From positions 620,001 to 684,000 of the forward strand of contig JASPKZ010001233.1 in NCBI GenBank assembly GCA_030220185.1: a stretch of DNA of 64,000 nt. Direction: 5' to 3'. The stretch is from Diploptera punctata (taxonomy: Eukaryota; Arthropoda; Insecta; Blattodea; Blaberidae). Made by a program: the position numbers and the translations under genes. The notes under the pieces were generated by a model. It was given only the letters and a program-made list of their open reading frames with translations. It had not been told where the DNA came from and made no database searches. The number at the start of each line of letters is the position of its first letter. Position 1 is the stretch's first letter. This document shows positions 31,100-42,399 of this stretch, piece after piece.

Positions 31100-32180
31100 A
31101 TTCCTTGCACAATGCACAAACATTTAAAACATTCACTCATCCTATATTATTTTCCACACATGAATAAATTTTACACATCATCTATGCAAACTGATGCCTA
31201 TTTATTGAATGCAGAATCCAAAGCAAGAAAGTTACAAGTGGGATGGCATTTAGACATGTACTTTTAAGTTAATATTATTTTAATTGACCAAGCTTCTAAG
31301 ACAGGAACATTTTAGATTTATATTTTAGAGATCTTAGTTTGAAACCCATGAAGAAAGTTTTTCTTGTGGATTCTCCAAGTAATCAAGAACATACAGGAGA
31401 TTGTAACATAGGCATCTAGATAGGCTTACTGTTAAATTTTAAGAAAGACTAAAAGCAGTAAAATTACCTTAGCAGAATGTGATTAACATACTGATGAATA
31501 TGTGTGATCAGTATAGCATTGGATCATAGACACGGGGTTTGTGCTGTGCGGTGACAAAGGCTTACACATGCAGACACAGGAGTTGAAATGTGCACAGACT
31601 CAGCAGTATACAAAAACACATTCCACGATTTTATGGTCGAAGTCAGATTGTGTGCTTCGAGTGGATAAGGTGCTCACTCTCTCGCTTTTCCTCGTGTACT
31701 GAATGGCATGTGCATAAGTTATTTCAATTTTTAAATTTGTATCTTATAAAACAGGCGTATATAAGTGTAAACTGAATGACGTGCATATAAGTGTAAAGTG
31801 TAAAACTGTATAATGGCTAATAATTTTTCTACTGTACGTGTATTTATTTATCATCAATATTTGTTAACTCAGTCTGCCAGCTAAGTACGAAGACTTTTTG
31901 AAACACGATTCTCAGATGTAAAAATTTCGTCACGTTCAACAGTCCATAATCTGTACAACAAATTTTATAAAGAGGTGTCAAAAATGTATGGACAACGAAG
32001 GTGGACAGTTCCAGCACCTGCTTCAATAAAGTTGGTAAGTACGACAATTTGTAAAATAGTAACAAAAATGTGTATAGTTGTATCACTATGATCCTATACT
32101 GTCCGTTTCCTGCCACGAATGCATCAGCAGTGTATAGTAAAATCCCTGCATCTGTCGTCCAGTGCTATACTGATTGCACT
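31100..32180. other. SFT2 intron 2, nothing recognised
   Basis: Mostly AT-rich with a slightly more mixed segment at 31500-31720. No exon or family recognised. Confidence 0.4.
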
Positions 32181-32183
32181 GTA

Positions 32184-32217
<34 letters not shown>
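32181..32217. repeat. (TG)n(TA)n microsatellite, target of mariner
   Basis: A GTGTGT run continuing into TATATATATA ends at the TA target of the transposon; the TATATATG remnant continues at 33536. Confidence 0.85.
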
Positions 32218-33537
32218 CAGGGTGGACCGCTCGAATGGACCTAATTTCAATTGCTTGTTACTGGCAAACGGTTGAAGATAGAAACTTAAAACAACGTTCA
32301 TAGTACAGAAAAACTCACCAAGTTTCGAATCCTGTCGGTAGATGGCACAAAGATACGTTTCTCGTTCTTAGATTTAATTGTTTGTGAAAATGGCGACTCC
32401 GCAGATGAAAGCGCAAGCTGTTTTGTGGTATGCGGAGTTTAAATCAATCATTAGAGTTCAAAGGGAGTTCCGGCGTGTGTTTAACCGTGATGCTCCAACT
32501 GCTAGAAGCATAAAGAAGTGGCGTGATACATTATTAGCTACAGGATCTGTGTTGAAGAAGCATGGTGGTGGTCGCAGAGCATCCGATGAAATGGTAGCAA
32601 ATGTTCAAGCCGCATTTGAGCGAAGCCCCCGGAAGTCATTAAGAAGAGATTCGCGGGAACTTCAAATACCAAAATCGACATTACAACGGATTGTCCACAA
32701 ACGCCTCAAACTGCACGCATATAAAGTGCAGTTAGTGCAACGTCTGGAGCCGAATGACATGCCGAAACGAGTGGAATTCGCCAATACGATGCTGGACCGT
32801 CTCGGCGCTGATCCTGACTTCATGACCAAGATTTTCTTCTCGGACGAAGCCACTTTCCATTTGTCAGGCAAGGTAAACCGGCATAATGTGCGGATCTGGG
32901 GATCGGAGAATCCTCACGCTATTCAAGAGCATGTTCGTGATAGTCCGAAGATGAATGTTTGGTGCAGTTTGTCACATAATAAGGTCATTGGACCGTTTTT
33001 TCTTCGCCGAGAAAACTGTTCGTGGTACCACATATCTTGACATGCTGGAGCAGTTCTTCTTTCCACAAATTGAACAACTGCAGCCTAACATCGTTTTCCA
33101 GCAAGATGGTGCTCCTCCCCACTGGTCCAATGAAGTTCGTACGACTTTGGACAACATTTTCCCTGGCCGTTGGATTGGTAGGGGAGGACCAATTGCGTGG
33201 CCCCCGAGATCTCCCGATTTAACACCACTGGATTTCTTTCTCTGGGGCTATGTCAAAGATAAAGTTTACACCACCCCAGTCAAAGACCTTCGTGAGCGCA
33301 TCATAGAGGCTATTGAGAACATTCCAGAAGACATACTCCAACATACTTGGCAAGAAATTGTTCATCGCTTTGATATCGTCACAGTGACTGCTGGGGCTCA
33401 TATAGAGATGTGGTGATCTGGATATCAAAACTTGGTGAGTTTTTCTGTAATATGAACGTTGTTTTAAGTTTATATCTTCAACCGTTTGCCAGTAACAAGC
33501 AATTGAAATTAGGTCCATTCGAGCGGTCCACCCTGTA
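32216..33537 (+). mobile_element. Near-intact mariner/Tc1-superfamily transposon
   Basis: Element 32218-33535 (1318 bp) has TA duplications at 32216-32217 and 33536-33537 and 108-bp terminal inverted repeats (32218-32325 and 33428-33535) that start CAGGGTGGACCGCTCGAATG and differ at only a few positions. It contains a single transposase gene with one frameshift. Low divergence implies recent insertion into the SFT2 intron. Confidence 0.92.
32390..33416 (+). pseudogene. Mariner/Tc1-type transposase with one frameshift
   Basis: The true start is ATG 32390 (MATPQMKAQAVLWYAEFKSI). Residues 1-110 form two helix-turn-helix segments (KSTLQRIVHKRLKLHAYK near 95-112). Catalytic Asp about 152 (IFFSDEATFHLSG), second in VFQQDGAPPHW (33105), third in RSPDLTPLDFFLWGYVKDKV (33216); I count 36 residues between the last two. 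At 32996-33001 a run of six T shifts the frame; without one T the product would be about 342 residues. The stop is TGA at 33414-33416. The element cannot make full transposase unless the extra T is an assembly error. Confidence 0.9.
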
Positions 33538-34376
33538 TATATGTATCAATGGTATTAATAAGCTGTTAGTTTATGCTGATGATGTAGTACTATTGGCCGA
33601 TTGCGAGGAGTTACTAACGGCCAACACGCACACACTATTGAGTAATACTAAGAAATTAGGACTGGAAGTAAATATCAAAACTAAATATGTGGTCACACGT
33701 AGAAATACATTATATAATGGAAATGGACAGCTAATGACAAATAAGGGAAATTTTGAGGAAGTGGCTGAATTCAAATACCTAGGAACAATAATCACAAATA
33801 GGAATGAGATGCACAAAGAAATTAAACATAGGCTCAATTCTGAAATGCATGCTATTATGCATTACAGAGACTTTTGATGTCCCAACTCCTTTCAAAAAAT
33901 GTTAAACTGGAAATATATAAAACTATTATTCTACCAGTTATATTATATGGATGCGAAACATGGACTCTTACTTTAAGGGAGGAAAGGAGATTACAAGTAT
34001 TTGAGAATATTAATTAGGAAAATTTTTGGACCAAAGAGATGAACAGACAGGTGAATGGTTCATAACAGTGAACTACAGGGTCTTTATAGGAAGCCAGATT
34101 TAATACGAACCGTTAAGTCTCGTAGACTGCAATGGGCAGGGCATGTGGCACAAATGGGGAATGAAAGACGTGTGTGGAAGCTTCTTGTAGGAAAACCAGA
34201 GGGAAAATGCCCAGTTGGTAGACCAAGAATGAGGTGGGAGAATAACATTATCTATGATTTGAGGGAAGAAGATTATACAGGGAATTGGAAAGCATTAGCT
34301 CAGGATACGTATGTATGGAGAGCTTATGTCTGTGTGACCATGAAACTACGGGTTCGATAATGCCAGTGAGTAAGTA
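33538..34376 (+). pseudogene. LINE-E reverse transcriptase fragment (best copy)
   Basis: It starts in the RT palm with LLVYADDVVLLADCEELL (intact YADD), KLGLEVNIKTKYVV, FKYLGTIITNRNEMHKEIKH, then a frameshift, ILYGCETWTL-like, RLQWAGHVAQMGNERRVWK, CPVGRPRMRWENNIIYDL and the end GTGCCAGTGAGTAAGTAAG. A non-LTR retrotransposon of RT-plus-thumb type with an (AAGT)n tail, 5' truncated, immediately downstream of the mariner insertion. Confidence 0.8.
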
Positions 34377-34559
34377 AGGTTTGAAGTAGTAGGATTAATC
34401 CTATTGCTAATGGGCGATTTATTTGGGTAAAAATAAATCTAGTAATATATATGTATGTGTGTGTGTTGTTTATGGTCCAAAGAAAGTACAATAAATAGTA
34501 AAAAATTAATTAAAAATGGAGATAGAAATAACCTAAAAGACAACATACTAAATTAGTAG

Positions 34560-34800
34560 TGAATGTCTTCTTTTCATCCAATCAAGTCTTAGGCCTACAG
34601 GCCTGTTACGATCTCACTGATGAATTTTTTATCCAGCGTTTCCTTAGACGGCCCGGAGATCTCTTCCCTGTTGGACAACAACGAAGCATGGCCTTGGGAA
34701 CTCTATCTGAACTCATTCGTTGCAAATGATTCATCCGGTTGTTCTGGTATCTATGTATGTGTTCAATGACCGGTTCTAAATGTAATTCCTTCATCAACAG
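34560..34800 (-). pseudogene. LINE ORF2 C-terminal fragment
   Basis: Minus strand MKELHLEPVIEHIHRYQNNR, NHLQRMSSDRVPKAMLRCCP, GKRSPGRLRKRW. Same type as 42400-43150. Confidence 0.7.
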
Positions 34801-35118
34801 AATTATCCCTCCGGTCCATCCAAGGCTTTTGTGAGAATTGAAAGCAACTCTAAAGTTCTACCTGATGGGTTGCTAGCCCGAAGGGGTAAAGTGATGGGGG
34901 TTTCCATCCAAGCAGCATATACTCTGCAAGTGATGTCATGGTTATACCACCAATACTCAGTCCCTAGAGTATCATCTGTTATAAGCAGATTGCACCATGG
35001 GCAGGTTAAGGTTAAGTTTTGGATAGGAGAGGTTTTAGAATACACTTCACTATCCCATGCAACCTTGGTACTGAATGTGCCCTCAATAATTGCAATAAAT
35101 GTCAGTAAAGAGTGATAA
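34801..35118. other. Unclassified low-AT segment open on both strands
   Basis: About 315 bp with near-balanced composition, sharply different from its surroundings. It is open for 106 codons on minus (34803-35123) and 94 on plus (34831-35115). I recognise neither product; a CPWCN motif occurs on the minus frame. It could be a captured or transposon-derived piece. Confidence 0.3.
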
Positions 35119-35324
35119 AACAAAAAAAAAGTTTACCATTAAAATATTTTCAAATTTTGCCTATATACAGTCCGTGAGATCTTCCTTTATGATTGACATG
35201 TCTGTTCCCAGTTGCCAAAAATCATTTTCTATTTCACCGTGGGTGATATGTTAACTGCATATATAACACTCCAATGGCATTTTGATACACATAACTTAAT
35301 ATGAATTAAAATGTTGTTTTCAAA

Positions 35325-36520
35325 TGCTGGGCCTTGGCACCGAAGCCATTAGCGTTCTTGCTCTCCAATATTTCTCTATGGTGGATCCAACAGGTAATAC
35401 TTCATAGGTTTGTAAGTGTTCTTCATTAATTTCTTCGTCTTTATTGCATAGAGGACAATTTGTATTCGTGTAGATTCCTATGTTATATAAATGTTTGGCC
35501 AAATAGTCATGTTCTGTAAGCAGTCTAAATTTTGCTACTGTAGTTTTACGTGGAATTTCTGGTATAATATCTGGCTTCTTTACTAAAATATTCCATTTTT
35601 TGTCTTTGGCTTTATTACATTCGTCTTGGTTTTGTTTGTTTTTATATTTGTTTTTAATTAGTCTTTTTATGGATGTGAGAGGTAAGTTTTTAGTAGTATT
35701 CTGAATTAAATTGGAGCCTTTTTTGGCAAGAAAATCAGCAGTGTCATTTCCAGCAATTCCACAATGTTGTAGGTATCCATGGCAATTGAATTATTTTCTG
35801 TAGTTTTTGGGGTTGTTGAATCATTTTGGTAGCATTCTTTAATTTGTATGGACTTAATTTTGTGTGAATTTATTGCATATATTGCTGCCTTAGATTCAGA
35901 GAGTATGACAGCATTTTGAAATTTATTTATTCTGTATAGTAATTGTTGGAGTGAAATATGAATAGCCGTTATTTCCGCATCGAAATTTGTTGTGTGGTAT
36001 CTTGCTGGTTGATAAAATGAAAATAATGCACATGTAATTCCTGATCCTGAGTTGTTATCAATAGTAGATCCATTTGTGTAGATATGTAACCATTCTTCTG
36101 GTGAATATCTCTTATTCACAGCTTCTAACGCTAGAGCTTTTAGTACAGGTGTGGGAGTTTCAGATTTTGTAACTGGTTCTTCTAGATTTAGTTGAATGTT
36201 AATTGGTTCAAAGGTAAGAGGGTTTTCTCTGATTAAAATGTTTTCTTTAGATTTAGGAAGTTTCAAATCTGTTTTTATTTCCGTTACTTTGGACAAGAAA
36301 CTTGTTTGTGTTTTCATCTTGGTTGGTTGTAACTGTCTTTTTTTCCCATTTTGATGTTGTTAACCGTAACATTTTTTCATGTTGTGTTATTGCCTGTTCC
36401 TCTAAAGTTAGACATATTGGAGGGTTCTGAGTTAGTGCTTGCATTGCTGCGATTGGAGTTGATTTTGCTGCGCCAGTTATAAGCCGTAAAGCCTGATTTT
36501 GGCATACTTCTAGGCGAATG
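35325..36520 (-). pseudogene. LINE ORF2 C-terminus with RNase H and zinc knuckle
   Basis: Minus strand order: RT end (VCQNQALRLITGAAKSTPI, ICLTLEEQAITQHEKML), RNase H (EEWLHIYTNGSTIDNNSG, NFDAEITAIHISLQ, VILSESKAAIYAINSHK, AGNDTADFLAKKGSNLIQ) and the terminal knuckle CPLCNKDEEINEEHL with YWRARTLM. Two of the acidic RNase H residues are replaced (TDGS to TNGS, SDSK to SESK), so the domain is dead. At least three frameshifts (about 36315, 35760, 35500). A Jockey-superorder LINE is likely. Confidence 0.8.
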
Positions 36521-37554
36521 AATTAAAATTGTTGTGATTAACATGTGAGTGTGCATTTCACACAATGCACTGCAAGTACAACACAGGAACTGTGTCAACC
36601 CAGGATTATGGACCCTCAAAATCATATGACCAACATGAATTGAGATTGGTCAACAGTAAGATGAGTCCCTTTATATGTACGATCACCCATGTGCTGACAA
36701 TCACTTTCTAAGATCTCATGCACTGTAGACTTGGATTCCACTCATTGCAATTAAACTTAAAAGCTAATAAAAATAACTCACCCTAATCTTAAAATAGTCC
36801 ACCTACTGGAATTAGAATAGATTAGCTGCATGAGAGATAATTTTACAGACTATTTAACTCATGCCCCAAATGGGAGTCAATGACCAATCACGTTTCAATG
36901 ATTTCTGTATTACAACCAATCAGAGACGTGTTTCACGAAATAATTATCAACGTTAGGATTATCATATATTAAGCAAAGCTCCTCCTTTTTAATATTCTGA
37001 ACAGGTCTGACCGTTATTTTGCAGTGACTGAGCCTATAACAAATACGGCTACCAGATTGTATATAATAGTGCTTACATGTCAACATTTGTAGCAATTGAT
37101 TATACCACCAAAAAAAGAAACCACTGTTTGCACTTTCTTAAATGTATACGACATCAAAAATGAATTAATATACAGATTGATGTGTTTCATTTTTTCTCCA
37201 CTAGAGAGCATTCTTACAATATTGCGTTCCTTTGGCAATAAATAGTATGATCTGGTTGCAGTGATAAACAAAAGAAGCAGTAGAAGCGTAGGCTACCTAT
37301 CGTTTCTCATTAGTTTTCAAACATCACCGTTTACTTTAAATATAAAATATTTTTAAATAACTGTAGTTAAATAATGATTTGTGAGTAAACAGCTTTATTT
37401 TATTCGTTAAATAGTCCTAACAAATGCCACTCTTGATTTCCAAATTCTCTAGATAAATTCACTCCTCACTTCGTGAGTCGTGAATTTATCGATAATTTGG
37501 AAATCACTCGTGGCATTACTTATGATAAGTGAAAATAATTTGTAACCTGTGGAC

Positions 37555-37985
37555 AATTCTAACTTCTTCTTTTTCATTGGGCACTACAGCTATGTGTAAG
37601 TCTTGGCCTCCTCCACTAGGCCATAGTTCTCCATCCTCGGATCCTCATAGCCACAAGATACTCCTCCACATAATTCATCCTTCTGGTTCTAGGACATCCC
37701 TTTCTTCTTCTCAAGTAAAATCTTCCCTTCCACATTTTCTTTGAGATGCAATTATCAGCCATCTTAGCCTTTGAGACTTTATAAATCTGACTATATCTTG
37801 TCCTTCCGTTAGATTATTCAGCTCCTGGTTACTATGAAGTCTCCATGTGTTTTCATTCTCCTTCAAAGGTCCAAAAATGTTTCTCAATATTCTTCTTTGA
37901 AATGGCTTTAACATCAGCAAGAGACTATGCTTCTGGACCATACATAACAACAGGCCATATCAAAGTCCTGTAGACTTTTAATTTA
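37555..37985 (-). pseudogene. LINE RT C-terminal fragment inside the long-TIR element
   Basis: Minus strand LLMLKPFQRRILRNIFGPLK, ENTWRLHSNQELNNL, IVRFIKSQRLRWL, CGREDFT. Related to the LINE at 24560-25390. Confidence 0.65.
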
Positions 37986-38614
37986 GTATAAAACTTTTAT
38001 ACCTTTTTTATTTTTATACTCCGTCTTCCTCAACTTCAATATTTCATGTATTATCTTCGTAAAGCTTTTCGAAGTCTTGGCTTCATCTTCATTACTCTTC
38101 TTGTTATTGAATTTATTTATAAATTTTATATAGGAGTTTTGCTTGCTAGGCATATTTTCATTTAATACATTTTTATTTTCTGCCTCTTTGACGATTTCCA
38201 TTTCTTCCAAAATATTAATTTTTTGTTTGCTGTTTTTTTTTGTGTATTATTGTTTGTGTTGGTTTTTGAAATGTGTTTGGCGAAACTTGATTTTCCTTAG
38301 ATTTAATTTAGTGTTATGGGATATTAATCTGTTTCTGAGGAGTAGGCCCAGTTTCCCGCCTGAATCCTTTTTCTAATTGTATCATGCAACAGGTTACCTG
38401 ATTTAATCACCGTGCTATGATATTCAAAACTAGAAACCCCTTCAAATAATTTATCTCAGATTATAGGGAATCTTTCATATGGTGAAGGAGAGGTATTTTG
38501 TTTTATTTGGTCAATTCTAATTATATCCAGATATCTGCATTACAACAGCCAGATTTTTTATTCTATGGTTTAATATTACATCATTAATCATAATTCCATA
38601 ATACAGTTTGAAAA
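37986..38614. other. Interior of the long-TIR element, unclassified
   Basis: A 75-codon lysine-rich minus-strand frame (38210-37983, EAENKNVLNENMPSKQNSY) has no recognised relatives. Remainder AT-rich. Confidence 0.3.
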
Positions 38615-39889
38615 CATAAGTAATGCCACAAGTGATTTCCAAATTATTGATAAATTCACGAAGTGAGGAGTGAATTTATCTAGAGAATTTGGAAATCAAG
38701 AGTGGTATTTGTTAAGATTATTTAACGAATAAAATTAAGCTGTTTACTCACAAATCATTATTTAAATATAGTTATTTTAAAATATATACTTAATGTAAAT
38801 GGCGATGTTTGAAAACAAATGAGAAACGTTTGTTATGTTTCACTTGTTCATCACTGCAACCAGATCATATTATATATTGCCAAAGGATCACAATATTGTA
38901 AGAATGCACCCCAGTGGAGAAAAAATGAAACATCAAATTGTTTATAACCAACATTGTAGGTTATTAATTAATTTCTGATGTAAATATGTCAATTATATTT
39001 TTCTGGAACTTATTACCTGGGAAATAATATGTTTAAGAAAGTGCAAACAGTGTTTTTTTTTGTGGTATAATCAATTGCTACAAATGTTTTTATATTATAT
39101 CCCGCAGGCACTATCTATTACATTCATGCACTATATATACAATCTGGTAGCCACATGGATTCTAGAATTCTTATACTTAATATATAAATTGTTATATTCA
39201 ATGTATTTCTAAGAGAGTCAGTCATTGCAAAATAATGGTCTGACCTATTCAGAATGTTAAAAAGGAGCAGCTTGATTTTAAAATGATAAAACTAAATTGA
39301 TAAAATCGAGGTGAAAAATGATTGATTGGTTGTAAATCAAAATTCATTGAAATGTGATTGGTCTTTGGCTCCCATTTGGGGTATGAGTTAAACAGTCAAT
39401 GAAACATCATTGTTCAGAATAGAAAAAATGATCTACTGGTATATGCTAGATATAAGTTCTTTCACACATCACCAGGGTAAAGGTTCAGAGAGGTCATTTC
39501 AAAGAGATTGTGGGACCATTTAGTTTGGCAAAACAGTTTTTTTCATGACCATTTAGGCCTACCAAATTTTCATGAAATCTTTTATCCATCACAAATTACT
39601 CTGTACATCCACCAGGCTGAACTTTATAATAATTTGCTCTATTTTTTTTTCCGTACAACATTCTTATGACACTGTTGTACTACCGGTACATATATATTTT
39701 TTTTGTTTTGTTTTTACTAACACTTCGTTGTATTCTAAACATTTTGCTCTCACCAATCTAAGGAAATAATATAGATGAGATATTTCCTCCTATGACCTAC
39801 CTTAAGTTTCTTCCCTCGTCTAAATAACTATGATTTTGGTTCAACTATGGATTACCTTTCCCTAGATTTTCAATAGTATATTCTTGTAA

Positions 39890-40275
39890 TACTGTTGCTC
39901 TTCTTACTACTTCTGTCTTTTCTAACATTTTGTAATATTTTAAACATTTTCCAACAATACTTATAACATTCTTTTACAATTTTTACGTATTTATTTATGC
40001 GAAACATGGTAACATTACAACATTCTTAGACAATATTGTGATAGTCACTAGCTATTTTCTCTCCTCTTCTAATGTTGCCACTATCAACAATTCAATTACA
40101 CCATTTTAGTTTGGTTAATGTTCATCAGATTAGTGTATACTTCAGTAAATAATATGATATGCATGTAATTTATTTTGTTAGGAAGGAAAAAGTTAGTGTA
40201 CATCCATTTCTAATCAATGCTTGGGAATTTATTGTGAAGGTTGGTCATACCAATTTCATCACTTACTGCCATCTA
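39890..40275. repeat. Dispersed repeat G (copy 1)
   Basis: CTAACATTTTGTAATATTTT, TTAGACAATATTGTGATAGT, AGTGTACATCCATTTCTAAT and GGGAATTTATTGTGAAGGTT match 53640-54020 in the same order. Short AACATTCTTATRACA-type segments recur around 39650 and, inverted, at 54400-54500. Class unknown. Confidence 0.55.
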
Positions 40276-40748
40276 GCAACAGCTCTATAAACTTTCTGTA
40301 GGACTTCAAAGATCTGTGGTTCCACCTAACATATAAACTCATACGCATACACACTGTTATTCTGTAGGACTTAGAAAACATAGTGAAAAAGTAAACTAGA
40401 GTTTTTCCCATATTTCTATACCCTAGTGTCATAAAATGAAAATATGTGAATATTTGCATCTAAACTTAATATCTTTGATGAAGATTCATTCGCTATAAAC
40501 CAATAGGTACAAATGGAATATGCTCTACATTATAGTGAACATTATTGGTCCCATGTTATAAGTTTACAACATGTAAAAGAACAGTGTAAACTTTAAATAA
40601 AAGGGTTCTGAGTTACCAACCCTTTCAAACGGATTTGAATTGTAATGCTAATAATCTGAGCTGTTAAAAAGCATTATTAAATACGAAGTGCAGTATACAT
40701 TTTTTTGAACTTCAGTACATAGCCTGACCTATCATTTCAACTACTCAC

Positions 40749-40919
40749 CTTGCAATAGAGATAATATTGCCTAATGTATAAAATACAGCAAATAGTGATA
40801 ATCCTCCATGAAGAAATAGCAAAAGGGATCCCAAAAGCGAACAGAGGATTCCAACAATGAAAACAAATAATAAATCCTTTAATTCTTGTTTCCCAGCTTA
40901 ATGTTGTTGAATCGAGTAA
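40749..40919 (-). CDS. SFT2-like protein, exon 2 with one-base frameshift
   Basis: After the acceptor (poly-T, cag) the exon starts LLDSTTLSWETRIKGFIICF in phase 0, continues in another frame as VGILCSLLGSLLLFLHGG and LSLFAVFYTLGNIISIA, and ends AG|gtgagt. Both blocks align without gaps to SFT2D1/2, covering the first two membrane helices. The exon is 171 nt, but its entry and exit phases require 170. The surplus base lies in the TTTT run (plus strand about 40858-40864), where three T would keep frame. All other exons and splice sites are intact. Either the assembly has a homopolymer error or the allele is disrupted; I favour the former. Confidence 0.85.
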
Positions 40920-41076
40920 CTGAAAAAAAAAAAATCATTACAAAAATATTGAAGCCTTAGAAGTAACAAGCAGCACTTGTTTAGGTGATCATAAACTGAA
41001 TTGCCTACAATTTAAATTAATTATGCAGCCCATTCAATTGTGTTATAGGATAAAAACACATGAAACATTTATTTAC

Positions 41077-41145
41077 CTGTGGCATGATTCCACTTTCTTC
41101 ATCAGGTTGATCATCTCCACTAAGAGCTCTTCTCAGCTTATCCAT
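41077..41145 (-). CDS. SFT2-like vesicle transport protein, exon 1 (start)
   Basis: On the minus strand ATG at 41145-41143 opens 23 codons, MDKLRRALSGDDQPDEESGIMPQ in two short blocks, then the donor CAG|gtaaat. This matches the cytosolic N-terminus of SFT2D1/SFT2D2 (MEKLRRVLSGxDDEEQGL...). The family is a small four-helix membrane protein involved in endosome-to-Golgi vesicle fusion (yeast Sft2). The exon ends in phase 0, matching exon 2. It is the only ATG compatible with the family start. The intron to exon 2 is only 157 bp. Confidence 0.87.
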
Positions 41146-41394
41146 ATTTCTGAATTAGTAATTTATTAGACAATTCCAATTGTCAAAACGATTACACGTC
41201 AAAATAATGACTATCTGTTCAAACTTATCTGCTCTACGTTTCACCACACAATCATATGCTGGAACGCTTATCACTGAACTGTAATGAAATAAATGCAATT
41301 CTATGATTTGTTTTACATCTAATTCATAAAATATTTCAACGTGCAACAAGTGGAAGTGAACTTCACGTGAACAAACGCCCCCAAAATATACCAC

Positions 41395-41460
41395 AATCCT
41401 TCCAATTCGTTCTTATTCATAGAGAACTTCTTATTGGTCCTCACTGAATATCCATTAGGT
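41395..41460 (-). promoter_or_regulatory. Possible SFT2 promoter with CCAAT element
   Basis: About 290 bp upstream of the SFT2 ATG a minus-strand CCAAT box (attgg at 41433-41437 on plus) sits in a locally less AT-rich stretch with scattered CpG. No TATA box or transcription start can be assigned; this is inferred from position and motif only. Confidence 0.25.
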
Positions 41461-41725
41461 AAGGAAATAATACTAATATAATTATCGACAGACTTAAAGG
41501 CGGACTCCTGATTAAAGTATAATATCTAATTTAGGAAGAAAATAAAATTATAATTTGAAAACAATAGAAACGTTTACTTTCTAGAATTATAACAAAACTT
41601 CATATATTTAAACCACAGAGTGCTCTGTGAATTTAAACAACCACGATCATCTTTCTCTATGCACATTAGGCATAGGAGCACGGAGTGCTTTTAATCAGAG
41701 AGTACCCACTATAGCTTTTAATTAT

Positions 41726-41767
41726 GGGTTATCGCTGATTTGTTCAGCACAGCACCAGCGATAACCC
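41726..41767. repeat. GGGTTATCGCTG inverted repeat
   Basis: GGGTTATCGCTG (41726-41737) and CAGCGATAACCC (41756-41767) form a perfect 12-bp inverted repeat. The same motif recurs singly at 42351, 52696, 53837 and 54031. Confidence 0.7.
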
Positions 41768-42004
41768 ACTAAAATGCGTTTTAATCGTGTGTTGGTTTAT
41801 TCTAAGAAAATGTTATTTCTAAAAAAAATGTTGAAGAATTAATTAGTATGAATACTTTAAATACAAGGATTGAAAATATTCTTCCAGTTTCCTAAGATTT
41901 TATTTCAAGAGAAAAATGTACACCTTAATTTGTTAGGAATACATTCAGAATTGCATTGGCTAAATACAAAATAGTCTTCGAAATTGAGAAGAATTTTACG
42001 AATG

Positions 42005-42185
42005 AATATATTTAGGAAGTAACACAGATTTAACAAAAAATTAAATGAATCAGATTTTACACCTCACCTCATATTTTTGTAAAAATCTGGACCGGTTTGG
42101 AAGGTGAGATTGCTTTGCAATCGGTCCTGAGTTTTACAAAAATATAAGGTGAGGTGTAAAATCTGATTCATTATTATTTTATGAA
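42005..42185 (-). mobile_element. PLE-type palindrome, minus orientation
   Basis: Arms ATGAATCAGATTTTACACCT and CACCTCATATTTTTGTAAAA with mirrors up to 42167. The centre has ACCGGTTTGG and ATTGCTTTGCAATCGG. A reduced tail (minus TGTGTTACTTCCTAAATA) is at about 42010-42030. No hammerhead core recognised. Confidence 0.65.
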
Positions 42186-42399
42186 TTATTTGAAATGGTA
42201 TTGTTAACACCTTAATGACGACTGAGCCACCGGGATCAACGCTAACTTACGTCGATAGATGGCGCAAATTGCTATGACGATAATATAGTTAGCTGTAATC
42301 GATTAGTTTTTTCTGCCAACGCTTGGGGTCTCTGGAGTATAGTCATACGCAGAGATAACCCACTGAAAATATATTAAACTATTATTCTACCAGTTATAT

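Larger units (their letters stand above)
36848..39397. mobile_element. Large element with inverted arms of about 0.7 kb
   Basis: 36848-37520 and about 38615-39397 are inverted copies: GACTATTTAACTCATGCCCC against GGGGTATGAGTTAAACAGTC; TTCTCCACTAGAGAGCATTC against GAATGCACCCCAGTGGAGAA; GATTTGTGAGTAAACAGCTT against its complement; and a sub-palindrome of about 70 bp containing TCCTCACTTCGTGAGTC. The centre (37521-38614) holds a LINE fragment and unknown sequence. No transposase was recognised and no TSD found. It looks like a non-autonomous long-TIR DNA transposon. Confidence 0.7.

Noticed and set aside
32662..33222. Additional frames within the mariner element
   Set aside because: Antisense or shifted shadows of the transposase, with no motifs of their own.
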